Below, in pieces: positions 24,400 to 32,482 of a stretch of DNA of 64,000 nt. The translations under genes and the position numbers were made by a program. The notes under the pieces are model-generated. The model made no database searches. It saw nothing but the letters and a program-made list of their open reading frames with translations, and had not been told where the DNA came from. How positions within the stretch are numbered: position 1 is the first letter of the stretch; the number at the start of each line of letters is the position of its first letter. Location of the stretch: the NCBI RefSeq assembly GCF_016756535.1, contig NZ_AP023247.1, forward strand, positions 2,666,501-2,730,500, written 5' to 3'. Source of the stretch: Mesorhizobium sp. 131-2-1. Lineage in GTDB: Bacteria; Pseudomonadota; Alphaproteobacteria; Rhizobiales; Rhizobiaceae.

Positions 24400-24970
24400 G
24401 CGGGGGTCAGCGATCCTGAGGGGTTTTGTTCCCTGGGTGTTCGTTTTCAGTTGCTTTTGGGCAATTGAGGCGTTCGCTCAAGCCGATGCTCCGCCGTATG
24501 TTTTCTCGCGGGACGGCGAGTTCAGCTCGGTGGTTCTGATTACGGCTGATGCGGACTGGCAAGAAAAATGGAACACGGCTGTATCGGATATTCCACGTAT
24601 CGGCACGGTGAAGGAACTTGGCCTCGGTGATGCAGCGACCGTTCTTGTTTTATTTTCTGGAGCCCAGCCGGCAAATGGCCGTCTTGAAGTCCTGTGCAAA
24701 ATCGAGATCGCCAAGCCGAACGGCGTGATTCAAACCATGCCCGAGGCACCCTGCTATGATGAGGTTTCGAGGGGGCAACGCAAAAACGTCCTGCTTGCGA
24801 ACGCGCGCGTCGAGTTCAAAGTCGAAGCAGGCGACCCCGTCGGTTTGTGGCGGTTTCGGATAGCGGTTCGCGATCAGAATAGCTCGGCGCGGACAGCGGC
24901 CGAAATAGGTGTGCGGGTTCTGGATCACGGCATAGGCCCTGAAGGGCCCACGCGCGGGGCGAAGCCATGA
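24389..24970 (+). CDS. Hypothetical secreted protein inserted in the ABC importer operon
   Basis: A 193-residue protein with a signal peptide (WVFVFSCFWAIEAFAQA). Its ATG lies inside the end of the ATPase gene, overlapping by 11 bases in another frame. The mature part has Cys in VLCKIE and APCYDE, suggesting a disulfide. Base composition is visibly more AT-rich than the flanking transporter genes. I recognise no domain. Its place between ATPase and permease genes, followed by a repeat element, suggests a late arrival in the operon. Confidence 0.65.
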   Translation: MTIERGSAILRGFVPWVFVFSCFWAIEAFAQADAPPYVFSRDGEFSSVVLITADADWQEKWNTAVSDIPRIGTVKELGLGDAATVLVLFSGAQPANGRLEVLCKIEIAKPNGVIQTMPEAPCYDEVSRGQRKNVLLANARVEFKVEAGDPVGLWRFRIAVRDQNSSARTAAEIGVRVLDHGIGPEGPTRGAKP

Positions 24971-25050
24971 TGGTTGAGTACCTTCACGCGCGAGCTGGGC
25001 GCACCATGGCGGGGGCGATGTTCCGCACCGCCGCGGAGGAGATAGGTAAA

Positions 25051-25113
25051 GGCATGGATCCTAGGGTCTGCGCCGCGTCGCTTCGCTCCTTGCACCGCCC
25101 TAGGATGACGAAG
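25051..25113. repeat. Extragenic palindromic repeat with ATCCTAGGG ends
   Basis: ATCCTAGGG (25058-25066) and CCCTAGGAT (25098-25106) are perfect inverted ends around a GC-rich core (GCGCCGCGTCGCTTCGCTCC). From memory this core and ends resemble small palindromic repeats scattered in Mesorhizobium genomes. It lies in the 207-base gap before the first permease gene; the remainder of that gap holds no gene I can support. Confidence 0.6.
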
Positions 25114-25177
25114 TTCAGGCGCGGCCATCAATTCACCTCAAGTGGGCAAACAGCGTCCGTTCCAGGAGCGTTGCTCC

Positions 25178-26056
25178 ATGGATAGCTTTCGCGACAAGAT
25201 CGTTCCAGTGACCTCGATCCTCGTGGGCGTGGTGGTCGTCTGGTATGTCTTCGCCGTCATCCTCAACGCGCCATTCCAGCGCGATCTCGACACGCGCGCC
25301 AACGAGACGCCCGGCACCGTCGAATTCATCGGCAAGACGCTGTCGCAGCCAAAGCCGACGCTGCCGGCGCCGCATCAGGTGGCGGTGAACTTCTTCGAGA
25401 ACACTTTTCTGCGCAGCGTCACGTCGAACCGGAGCCTGGTCTACAACGCCTGGGTGACGCTATCCTCGACGCTGCTCGGCTTTGCCTTCGGCACCGCGCT
25501 CGGCATCGTCATCGCCGTCGGCATCGTGCATGTCGCGACGCTCGACCGCAGCCTGATGCCGTGGATCATCGCCTCGCAGACCATTCCCATCCTGGCGGTG
25601 GCGCCGATGATCATCGTCGTGCTGGCGGCGATCGGCATCACCGGCCTGATCCCGAAGGCGTTGATCTCGACCTATCTGTCCTTTTTCCCCGTCGCCGTCG
25701 GCATGGTGAAGGGCCTCCGCTCGCCCGAGATCATGCATCTCGACCTGATGCACACCTACAACGCCAGCCGCACGCAGACCTTCTGGAAGCTCAGGGTGCC
25801 GGCCTCGGTGCCGTTCCTGTTCACCTCGATGAAGGTCGCGGTGGCAGCAAGCCTCGTCGGCGCCATCGTCGGCGAACTGCCGACGGGTGCGGTCGCCGGC
25901 ATCGGCGCCAAACTGCTTGCCGGCGCCTACTACAGCCAGTCGATCGACATCTGGTCTGCCTTGGTCGCCGGCTCCATCGTGGCGGCGCTGCTGGTCATGG
26001 TGGTCGGCATTGCCGGCTGCCTCGTCGACCGCGCCATGGGCGGGAGGCCGGCATGA
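25178..26056 (+). CDS. ABC transporter permease (first of two)
   Basis: A 292-residue inner-membrane permease of the SsuC/TauC/ThiX type, with several hydrophobic segments (SILVGVVVVWYVFAVIL near the N-terminus) and a coupling loop THTYNASRTQTFWKLRVP-like near residue 190 (read as MHTYNASRTQTFWKLRVPAS). ATG 25178 has AGGAG 9 bases upstream; an in-frame GTG 36 bases earlier is less likely. It overlaps the second permease in ATGA. Confidence 0.88.
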   Translation: MDSFRDKIVPVTSILVGVVVVWYVFAVILNAPFQRDLDTRANETPGTVEFIGKTLSQPKPTLPAPHQVAVNFFENTFLRSVTSNRSLVYNAWVTLSSTLLGFAFGTALGIVIAVGIVHVATLDRSLMPWIIASQTIPILAVAPMIIVVLAAIGITGLIPKALISTYLSFFPVAVGMVKGLRSPEIMHLDLMHTYNASRTQTFWKLRVPASVPFLFTSMKVAVAASLVGAIVGELPTGAVAGIGAKLLAGAYYSQSIDIWSALVAGSIVAALLVMVVGIAGCLVDRAMGGRPA

Positions 26057-27207
26057 ACTGGCTGAAGCCATCCTGGCAAGCGGTGCTGGCGATCCTGCTC
26101 TGCCTGGTCGCGCTGGCGCTCGGTGCCATGTCGAAGCCGGAGGCGGCGGCACTGGCGCAACCCGAGGCGTCTTTCGACTATCCCTACCTTGCGACAAAGG
26201 GGCTGATGTTCGGCCTGCTGGTGATCGCTGCGCTTGGCTCGATGACCAGGCTGCCGCCCATCGTCGAGGCACTGGTGCTGTTCGTCGGCGCGCATCTCAC
26301 CGCCTGGCTGTTGATCTCGGGCATAAACGGGTTCGAAGGCACCGCACTGGCGCCGTATTTCCTGGTGCTCGCCGCTGCCTGGCTGCTGGGATGGCGCTGC
26401 GTGGCGGTGCTGTCTTCCCTGCGCCCAATTGCGAACTGGGCTCGGACAGCGTTGCGCCTGATCATCCCCGCCATCTTCGGCGCCTGGATCCTGATCATCT
26501 GGGAGGCGGTGACACGCGGCGCCGGCATCCCCTTCATCCTGTTGCCGCCGCCGAGCGCCATCGGCGCGCGCATCGCCGGTTCGCTGCCGGTGCTGGGGGC
26601 GGACGTGCGGCAGACCATCTTCAAGGCGGTCATCTTCGGCTATGTCGTCGGCAGCGGCGCGGGCTTCCTCGCTGCAATCGCGGCCGACCGCGTGCCGTTC
26701 CTCAGGCGCGGGCTTCTGCCGATCGGCAACATGGTCTCGGCGCTGCCGATCATCGGCGTGGCGCCAATCATGGTCATGTGGTTCGGCTTCGACTGGCCGT
26801 CCAAGGCGGCGGTCGTCATCATCATGACCTTCTTCCCGATGCTGGTGAACACGGTCGCCGGTCTCGCCGCGTCCGGCCATATGGAGCGCGACCTGATGCG
26901 CACCTATGCGTCGGGCTATTGGCCGACGCTCATCAAGCTCAGGTTGCCGGCCGCCGCTCCCTTCATCTTCAACGCGCTGAAGATCAATTCGACGCTGGCG
27001 CTGATCGGCGCCATCGTCGCGGAGTTCTTCGGCACGCCCGTCGTCGGCATGGGATTCCGCATTTCGACCGAGGTCGGGCGGATGAACATCGACATGGTCT
27101 GGGCCGAAATCGCAGTTGCAGCACTGGCGGGTTCGGTCTTTTATGGCGTGGTCGCTCTTGTCGAAAGAGCCGTCACGTTTTGGCATCCCTCTGTCCGTGG
27201 TGGATAG
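26053..27207 (+). CDS. ABC transporter permease (second of two)
   Basis: A 384-residue permease with the same C-terminal BPD_transp_1 domain, whose coupling loop reads MRTYASGYWPTLIKLRLPAA. The N-terminal third is an extra hydrophobic region with about three more helices, making it longer than usual for the family (about 250-290). GGGAGG is 5 bases before the ATG, which overlaps the upstream stop. Together the two permeases form a heterodimeric pore. Confidence 0.88.
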   Translation: MNWLKPSWQAVLAILLCLVALALGAMSKPEAAALAQPEASFDYPYLATKGLMFGLLVIAALGSMTRLPPIVEALVLFVGAHLTAWLLISGINGFEGTALAPYFLVLAAAWLLGWRCVAVLSSLRPIANWARTALRLIIPAIFGAWILIIWEAVTRGAGIPFILLPPPSAIGARIAGSLPVLGADVRQTIFKAVIFGYVVGSGAGFLAAIAADRVPFLRRGLLPIGNMVSALPIIGVAPIMVMWFGFDWPSKAAVVIIMTFFPMLVNTVAGLAASGHMERDLMRTYASGYWPTLIKLRLPAAAPFIFNALKINSTLALIGAIVAEFFGTPVVGMGFRISTEVGRMNIDMVWAEIAVAALAGSVFYGVVALVERAVTFWHPSVRGG

Positions 27208-27248
27208 GGGCGGTGGGTTTAAGGGTGCTAACTTCAGAGGGTAAAAAC

Positions 27249-28220
27249 ATGAAAAGACTTATTATTCCTGTCCTGGCCGGCGCGATGTCGCTGGCTGCAT
27301 TCCAGGCAATGGCGGCCGACAAGGTGACGCTGCAGCTGAAGTGGGTCACGCAGGCCCAGTTCGCCGGTTACTATGTCGCCAAGGCCAAAGGCTTCTATGA
27401 GGCCGAGGGCCTCGACGTCGACATCAAGCCGGGCGGCCCCGACATAGCGCCCGAGCAGGTGATCGCCGGCGGCGGCGCCGACGTCATCGTCGACTGGATG
27501 GGCGGCGCTCTTGCCGCGCGCGAGAAGGGCGTGCCGCTGGTCAACATCGCCCAGCCGTTCAAGAAGGCCGGCATGGAGCTGGTTTGCCCGAAGGACGGCC
27601 CGATCAAGACCGAAGCCGACTTCAAGGGCCACACGCTCGGCGTCTGGTTCTTCGGCAACGAGTATCCGTTCTACGCCTGGATGAACAAGCTCGGCCTCAA
27701 GACCGAGGGCGGCCCGGACGGCGTCACCGTGCTCAAGCAGAGCTTCGACGTGCAGCCGCTGATCCAGAAGCAGGCCGACTGCATCTCGGTCATGACCTAT
27801 AACGAGTACTGGCAGCTGATCGACGCCGGCTACAAGCCGGAGCAGCTGACCGTGTTCAACTACTCGGCCATGGGCAACGACCTGCTCGAGGACGGTCTCT
27901 ATGCGCTCGAGGACAAGCTCAAGGATCCGGCCTTCGAGGACAAGATGGTGCGTTTCGTGCGCGCTTCGATGAAGGGCTGGAAATACGCCGTCGACAATTC
28001 GGATGAGGCGGCCGGCATCGTCATGGACAATGGCGGCCAGGACGAGAACCACCAGAAGCGGATGATGGGCGAGGTTGCCAAGCTGATCGACAATGCCGAC
28101 GGCAAGCTCGATCCGGCGACTTACGAGCGCACCGCCAAGGCGCTGCTCGACCAGAAGATCATCGCCAAGGAGCCTGCTGGCGCCTACACGACGGCGATCA
28201 CCGACAAGGCGGTCAAATAG
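27249..28220 (+). CDS. ABC transporter substrate-binding protein, NMT1/THI5-like
   Basis: A 323-residue periplasmic binding protein with a signal peptide (MKRLIIPVLAGAMSLAAFQAMAA). The mature start VTLQLKWVTQAQFAGYYVA is diagnostic of the NMT1/THI5 family, whose members bind pyrimidine precursors of thiamin, riboflavin-type compounds or hydroxymethylpyrimidine. It ends the transporter operon and is followed by a strong hairpin. Given the neighbouring uracil/thymine degradation genes, a pyrimidine base or nucleoside-like ligand is plausible but not shown. Confidence 0.9.
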   Translation: MKRLIIPVLAGAMSLAAFQAMAADKVTLQLKWVTQAQFAGYYVAKAKGFYEAEGLDVDIKPGGPDIAPEQVIAGGGADVIVDWMGGALAAREKGVPLVNIAQPFKKAGMELVCPKDGPIKTEADFKGHTLGVWFFGNEYPFYAWMNKLGLKTEGGPDGVTVLKQSFDVQPLIQKQADCISVMTYNEYWQLIDAGYKPEQLTVFNYSAMGNDLLEDGLYALEDKLKDPAFEDKMVRFVRASMKGWKYAVDNSDEAAGIVMDNGGQDENHQKRMMGEVAKLIDNADGKLDPATYERTAKALLDQKIIAKEPAGAYTTAITDKAVK

Positions 28221-28251
28221 GCCCGACTAGACGACAACATCGTCATCTTGA

Positions 28252-28280
28252 GAACGGCGCCTCAGAGGCGCCGTTCCTTT
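28252..28280. terminator. Bidirectional terminator between the importer operon and the Lrp gene
   Basis: GAACGGCGCC and GGCGCCGTTC form a perfect 10-bp stem with a TCAGA loop, followed by CTTT on the plus strand. The stem overlaps the last codons of the convergent Lrp gene. Confidence 0.8.
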
Positions 28281-28720
28281 ATGGTGTTCATGACGAAGCT
28301 GGTCTCGATCGAGGCGACGCATTTCAGCCGCGCGATCTTTTCCTTGATGAAGCGCTCGTACTGTTCGAGGCTTCCTGCCACCACCTTCAGCACATAGTCG
28401 CGCGAACCGGTGACGAGGTGACATTCCAGCACTTCTTCCCAGCCGCGGATCGCTTCCTCGAACATGACGATCTCGTCCTCGTTCTGTCGGCTGAGCCGGA
28501 TGGTGGCGATGGCGACCATGCCCCAGCCGAAGGCGGCCGGATCGACCAAAGCTGTGTAGCCTCTGATGACGCCGGCTTCCTCCAGCCGCCGCACGCGCCG
28601 CAGGCAGGGCGACGGCGACAGACCGATCCGCTCGGCAAGCTCGTTGTTGGTGATGCGGGCGTCGGCCTGCAATTCGCGCAGGATCTTGCGGTCGAAATCG
28701 TCGGCTATCTTCTGCTGCAC
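28262..28720 (-). CDS. Lrp/AsnC family transcriptional regulator
   Basis: A 152-residue feast/famine regulator. The HTH is ITNNELAERIGLSPSPCLRR, and a RAM domain follows with VTGSRDYVLKVV. I start at GTG 28720, which gives the usual VQQKIADDFDRKIL beginning and has GGAG 9 bases upstream; a longer reading from 28789 would add an atypical tail. It is divergent from a cystathionine gamma-synthase-family gene, like the mdeR-mdeA arrangement of methionine gamma-lyase, and probably activates it in response to an amino acid. Confidence 0.88.
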   Translation of the reverse strand: MQQKIADDFDRKILRELQADARITNNELAERIGLSPSPCLRRVRRLEEAGVIRGYTALVDPAAFGWGMVAIATIRLSRQNEDEIVMFEEAIRGWEEVLECHLVTGSRDYVLKVVAGSLEQYERFIKEKIARLKCVASIETSFVMNTIKERRL

Positions 28721-28735
28721 TTTCGGTCTCTCCGG

Positions 28736-28810
28736 GCAATTTATTGCGAGAACGCAGCCATGAGAGCCCAAAAATAGCAAGGACTGCATGATGAGGATCG
28801 CATAAATTGC
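28736..28810. promoter_or_regulatory. Lrp-type operator pair in the divergent promoter
   Basis: GCAATTTATTGC (28736-28747) is an imperfect palindrome of two 5-base arms. Its first nine bases GCAATTTAT recur inverted as ATAAATTGC at 28802-28810. Two AT-rich half sites flanking a divergent promoter are what an Lrp-family regulator would bind. Confidence 0.5.
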
Positions 28811-28842
28811 GGGCGACAGTCCTCGAAAAGCAGGAAAGAGCC

Positions 28843-30126
28843 ATGACCGCGCCGCGCCCTTCGAAAACCCATATCGGCAACCACAAGCTCCATCCGGAGA
28901 CGCTCATGCTGAGCTATGGCTTCGATCCGCAGCTTTCGGAGGGCGCGGTCAAGCCACCGGTGTTCCTCACCTCGACCTTCGTCTTCAAATCGGCGGAAGA
29001 GGGGCGCGACTTCTTCGACTACACCTCCGGCCGCAAGGAGCCTCCGAGCGGCACGGCTTCGGGTCTCGTCTATTCGCGCTTCAACCATCCCAACAGCGAG
29101 ATCGTCGAGGACCGGCTGGCGGTCTATGAGGGGACGGACGCCTGCATCCTGTTCTCGTCCGGCATGTCGGCGATCGCCACGACACTGCTCGCCTATGCCC
29201 GCCCGGGCGACGTCATCCTGCATTCGCAGCCGCTCTATGGCGGCACCGAGACGCTTTTGACGCGCACGCTTGCCGGCTTCGGCATCGGCGCTGTCGGCTT
29301 CGCGGACGGCGTCGACGAGACGGCGGTTCGCGCGGCTGCCGACGCTGCCGTCAGCAAGGGCCGCGTCTCGGTCATCCTGATCGAGACGCCGTCAAATCCG
29401 ACCAACAGCCTTGTCGACATCGCGCTGATGCGGAAGATTGCCGACGAGATCGGCGTCAAGCAAGGGACGAAGCCGATCATCGTCTGCGACAACACGCTGC
29501 TCGGCCCGGTGTTCCAGCGGCCTATCGAACATGGCGCCGATGTCTCCGTCTATTCGCTGACCAAATATGTCGGCGGCCATTCCGACCTGATCGCGGGCGC
29601 CGCCATGGGCAGCAAGGCGGTCACCAAGCCGATCAAGGCGTTGCGCGGCGCCATCGGCACGCAGCTCGACCCGCATTCCTGCTGGATGCTCGGCCGTTCG
29701 CTGGAGACGCTGTCGATCCGCATGGAGCGGGCGAACGACAATGCGCGCCTGGTCGCCGAATTCCTGCGCGATCATGCCAAGGTTGAGAAAGTGCACTATC
29801 TTCCGTTCCTGGGCGAGGATACGCCTTCTGGCCGCACCTATAGGGCGCAGTGCAGTGGCGCCGGCTCGACCTTCTCCTTCGACATTCGCGGTGGCCAGCA
29901 GGCGGCCTTCGCCTTTCTCAACGCCCTGCAGATCTTCAAGCTTGCGGTAAGCCTAGGCGGAACGGAATCGCTGGCCAGCCATCCGGCGGCGATGACCCAT
30001 TCAGGTATTCCCTTCGATGTGCGCCAGCGCATCGGAGTGCTCGAGACCACGGTCAGGCTGTCCATCGGCGTCGAGCACCCGGACGACCTGATCGCCGACC
30101 TGACGCAGGCGCTGGCCGCCGTCTGA
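28843..30126 (+). CDS. Cystathionine gamma-synthase / methionine gamma-lyase family PLP enzyme
   Basis: A 427-residue Cys/Met-metabolism PLP enzyme. VYSRFNHPN near residue 75 and [13 protein letters not shown] bind the cofactor phosphate, and the Schiff-base Lys is in [30 protein letters not shown] is the usual C-terminal substrate motif. AGGAAAGAG precedes ATG. The divergent Lrp regulator favours a catabolic role (methionine gamma-lyase or cystathionine beta-lyase) over biosynthesis, but sequence does not settle the reaction. Confidence 0.88.
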   Translation: MTAPRPSKTHIGNHKLHPETLMLSYGFDPQLSEGAVKPPVFLTSTFVFKSAEEGRDFFDYTSGRKEPPSGTASGLVYSRFNHPNSEIVEDRLAVYEGTDACILFSSGMSAIATTLLAYARPGDVILHSQPLYGGTETLLTRTLAGFGIGAVGFADGVDETAVRAAADAAVSKGRVSVILIETPSNPTNSLVDIALMRKIADEIGVKQGTKPIIVCDNTLLGPVFQRPIEHGADVSVYSLTKYVGGHSDLIAGAAMGSKAVTKPIKALRGAIGTQLDPHSCWMLGRSLETLSIRMERANDNARLVAEFLRDHAKVEKVHYLPFLGEDTPSGRTYRAQCSGAGSTFSFDIRGGQQAAFAFLNALQIFKLAVSLGGTESLASHPAAMTHSGIPFDVRQRIGVLETTVRLSIGVEHPDDLIADLTQALAAV

Positions 30127-30140
30127 TCCTCATGGAATCC

Positions 30141-30167
30141 AAAAGGGGCGGGCAACCGCCCCTTTTT
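30141..30167 (+). terminator. Rho-independent terminator of the Cys/Met enzyme gene
   Basis: AAAAGGGGCGG and CCGCCCCTTTT pair around a GCAA tetraloop and end in TTTTT, 14 bases after the stop. Confidence 0.9.
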
Positions 30168-30284
30168 GTCATGCGACCGGTAACATCTGCGTGTGCGGGG
30201 ATACATCGCGTCGTTCAGCCGTTGCAGTGAAGCATCCGCGCGCCGGGGAGCCGTGAGGGATGCTGCAATCAACGGAGGTTCTTC

Positions 30285-30722
30285 ATGCGCATCCAATCCT
30301 GGCCGGTGCTTTCGGCATTCGCTGTTTCGACAGCCCTGCTGTTCGCATCGCCGGCTATGGCCGATATTGTGAAGTACACGGCGACGCTCGATGGCAGCCA
30401 GCAGAGCCCGCCTGTCACCACCAAGGGCAAGGGAACGGCCACATTCACCTTCGACACCGCCAAGAAGAAACTTAGCTGGAACGTCAAATATTCCGGCCTT
30501 AGCGGGCCGGCGACGGCCGCTCATATCCACGGTCCGGCGGCAAAGGGTGAGAACGCGGATCCCGTAATCCCGTTCAAGAAGGTCAAAAGCCCGATCAAGG
30601 GGGCGGCGACGTTGACCGATGCGCAGGCGGCCGATCTGGAGGCCGGCAAGTATTATGTCAACGTCCACACCAAGGCGAATGCGGGTGGCGAGATCCGCGG
30701 GCAGATCGAGAAGGCGATGTAA
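30285..30722 (+). CDS. CHRD domain secreted protein
   Basis: A 145-residue protein with a signal peptide (AVSTALLFASPAMA). The rest is one CHRD domain: YTATLDGSQQSPPVTTKGKG at the start, the AAHIHGPAAKGENA motif in the middle, and YYVNVHTKANAGGEIRGQI at the end. CHRD proteins are immunoglobulin-like and extracytoplasmic; their bacterial role is unknown. The GGAGG upstream and flanking terminators show an independent gene. Confidence 0.9.
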   Translation: MRIQSWPVLSAFAVSTALLFASPAMADIVKYTATLDGSQQSPPVTTKGKGTATFTFDTAKKKLSWNVKYSGLSGPATAAHIHGPAAKGENADPVIPFKKVKSPIKGAATLTDAQAADLEAGKYYVNVHTKANAGGEIRGQIEKAM

Positions 30723-30729
30723 GACGCAA

Positions 30730-30753
30730 AAAGGGGCGGTTCATCGCCCCTTT
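30730..30753 (+). terminator. Terminator of the CHRD gene
   Basis: AAAGGGGCG and CGCCCCTTT form a 9-bp stem with a 6-base loop, 7 bases after the stop. It is the first of three hairpins in a row. Confidence 0.75.
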
Positions 30754-30766
30754 GTCGTGCAGCCGA

Positions 30767-30793
30767 CGAAAGGGGCGGTTTGCCGCCCTTTCG
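30767..30793. terminator. Second hairpin in the array
   Basis: CGAAAGGGGCGG pairs with CCGCCCTTTCG with one bulged G and a TTTG loop. It resembles a copy of the first hairpin and could act on either strand. Confidence 0.45.
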
Positions 30794-30802
30794 CGTCTAC
30801 CC

Positions 30803-30832
30803 GGCAGAAAGGCAGGAGGCTGCCTTTCTGCC
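30803..30832 (-). terminator. Third hairpin, abutting the ThDP-enzyme stop codon
   Basis: GGCAGAAAGGCAG and CTGCCTTTCTGCC are perfectly complementary over 13 bp with a GAGG loop. It begins directly after the stop of the minus-strand gene, so it likely ends that transcript. Confidence 0.6.
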
Positions 30833-32482
30833 CTAGCTCTTGTCGCGGATTTGCGTCAGCGTGCGGGTCGGCGTGATTGCTTCCGGATCGAGCCTGATCT
30901 CGACGATCGCCGGCTTGCCGCTGGCGCGTGCGCGTTCGAAGGCTGGCGCGAAGTCGGCGGTCTTCGCAACCGTCTCGCCGTGGCCGCCATAGGCACGGGC
31001 AAGGGCCGCGAAGTCAGGGTTCTTGAGGTCGGTGGCGACGACGCGGCTCGGATATTCCCGCTCCTGATGCATGCGGATCGTGCCGTAGATGCCGTTGTTG
31101 ACGACGATGACGATGATCGGCAGGTCGTACTGGACGGCGGTGGCGAACTCCTGCCCGTTCATCAGGAAGCAGCCGTCGCCTGCAAAGGCGATGACCTCGC
31201 GGTCCGGGTGCAGCGCCTTGGCGGCGACCGCGGCCGGCGTACCGTAGCCCATCGAGCCGGAGGTCGGCGCTGCTTGCGTCGCGAAGCGGCGTGAGCGATG
31301 GAAGCGATGCACCCAGGTGGCGTAGTTGCCGGCGCCGTTGGTGAGGATGGCGTCGTCGGGCAGCACCTTTTCCAGATAGTTCATGATCGGCCCCATATGG
31401 ACGGCGCCAGGACCGGTTTCCGGCGGCGTCGACCAGTCGAGATAGGCGGCATGCAGCCTGGCCGTCTCGTCCGCCCAGGCAGGTGCTTCAGCGGGCTTGC
31501 GCTTGGCGAAGGCCTCGACGAAGGCGGAAGGCGAGGCGTTGATCGCCAACGCCGGCCGGTAGACGCGGCCAAGCTCGCCGGCGTCGGCATGGACATGGAC
31601 CAGCGTCTGGTCGGGGTAGGGGCTTTTCAGCAGCGTATAGTCGGAGGAGGGCATCTCCCCCATGCGTCCGCCGATGAGCAGCACCAGATCGGCCTGCTTG
31701 ACGGCGGTGGCCAACTTCGGGTTGATGCCGATTCCGACATCGCCGGCATAGTTCGGATGCAGGTGATCGAACAGCATCTGGCGGCGGAAGGAGCAGCCGA
31801 CCGGCAGCGACCATGCTTCGGCGATGCCTTGCATATGTGCCACGGCGTCAGCATCCCAGCGGGTGCCGCCGAGGATGACGAAGGGGCGCTTGGCCTTGGT
31901 CAGAAGCTTTTCCAGTGCGTCGAGTTCGGCCTCGCCGGGACGCGTCTCGACAGGGGTGTGGGGAAGTGCCGCCGGCGCCTCGACGACGCTGGTCAGCATG
32001 TCCTCGGGCAGCGAGATGACGACAGGGCCCGGGCGGCCGGAGGTCGCCACCGCGAAGGCGCGGGTGACGAATTCGGGGATGCGCGAGGCATCGTCGATCT
32101 CGACCACCCATTTGGCGATGTCGCCGAAGAACCGCTTGTAGTCGACCTCCTGGAAGGCCTCGCGTTCCTTGGCGTGACTGGCGACCTGGCCGATGAACAG
32201 GATCACCGGCACCGAATCCTGCATGGCGATATGGATGCCGGCCGAGGCGTTGGTGGCGCCTGGGCCGCGAGTGACGAAGCAGATGCCGGGCTTGCCGGTC
32301 AGGCGGCCCTGGCAATCGGCCATCATCGCGGCGCCGCCTTCCTGGCGGCAGACGAAGGTGCGGATGGGCGAGTCATGTAGCGCGTCGAGCACCGCCAGAT
32401 AGGATTCACCCGGCACGCAGAAGATGCGGTCGGTGCCATTCGCTTCCAGCGCCTCGACGATCAGTTGTCCACCGGTCTTCAT
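30833..32482 (-). CDS. Thiamin diphosphate-dependent enzyme, acetolactate synthase / oxalyl-CoA decarboxylase-like
   Basis: A 549-residue ThDP enzyme with the three usual domains. The catalytic Glu lies in CRQEGGAAMMA, and the ThDP/Mg motif runs from AGDGCFLMNGQEF to VVNNGIYG. It lacks the acetolactate-synthase context (no small subunit). Its start overlaps a class III CoA-transferase stop by 4 bases, so the two act together. That pairing is known for formyl-CoA transferase with oxalyl-CoA decarboxylase, but the motifs do not prove oxalate as substrate. Decarboxylation or ligation of a 2-oxo or acyl-CoA compound is the safe statement. Confidence 0.85.
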   Translation of the reverse strand: MKTGGQLIVEALEANGTDRIFCVPGESYLAVLDALHDSPIRTFVCRQEGGAAMMADCQGRLTGKPGICFVTRGPGATNASAGIHIAMQDSVPVILFIGQVASHAKEREAFQEVDYKRFFGDIAKWVVEIDDASRIPEFVTRAFAVATSGRPGPVVISLPEDMLTSVVEAPAALPHTPVETRPGEAELDALEKLLTKAKRPFVILGGTRWDADAVAHMQGIAEAWSLPVGCSFRRQMLFDHLHPNYAGDVGIGINPKLATAVKQADLVLLIGGRMGEMPSSDYTLLKSPYPDQTLVHVHADAGELGRVYRPALAINASPSAFVEAFAKRKPAEAPAWADETARLHAAYLDWSTPPETGPGAVHMGPIMNYLEKVLPDDAILTNGAGNYATWVHRFHRSRRFATQAAPTSGSMGYGTPAAVAAKALHPDREVIAFAGDGCFLMNGQEFATAVQYDLPIIVIVVNNGIYGTIRMHQEREYPSRVVATDLKNPDFAALARAYGGHGETVAKTADFAPAFERARASGKPAIVEIRLDPEAITPTRTLTQIRDKS

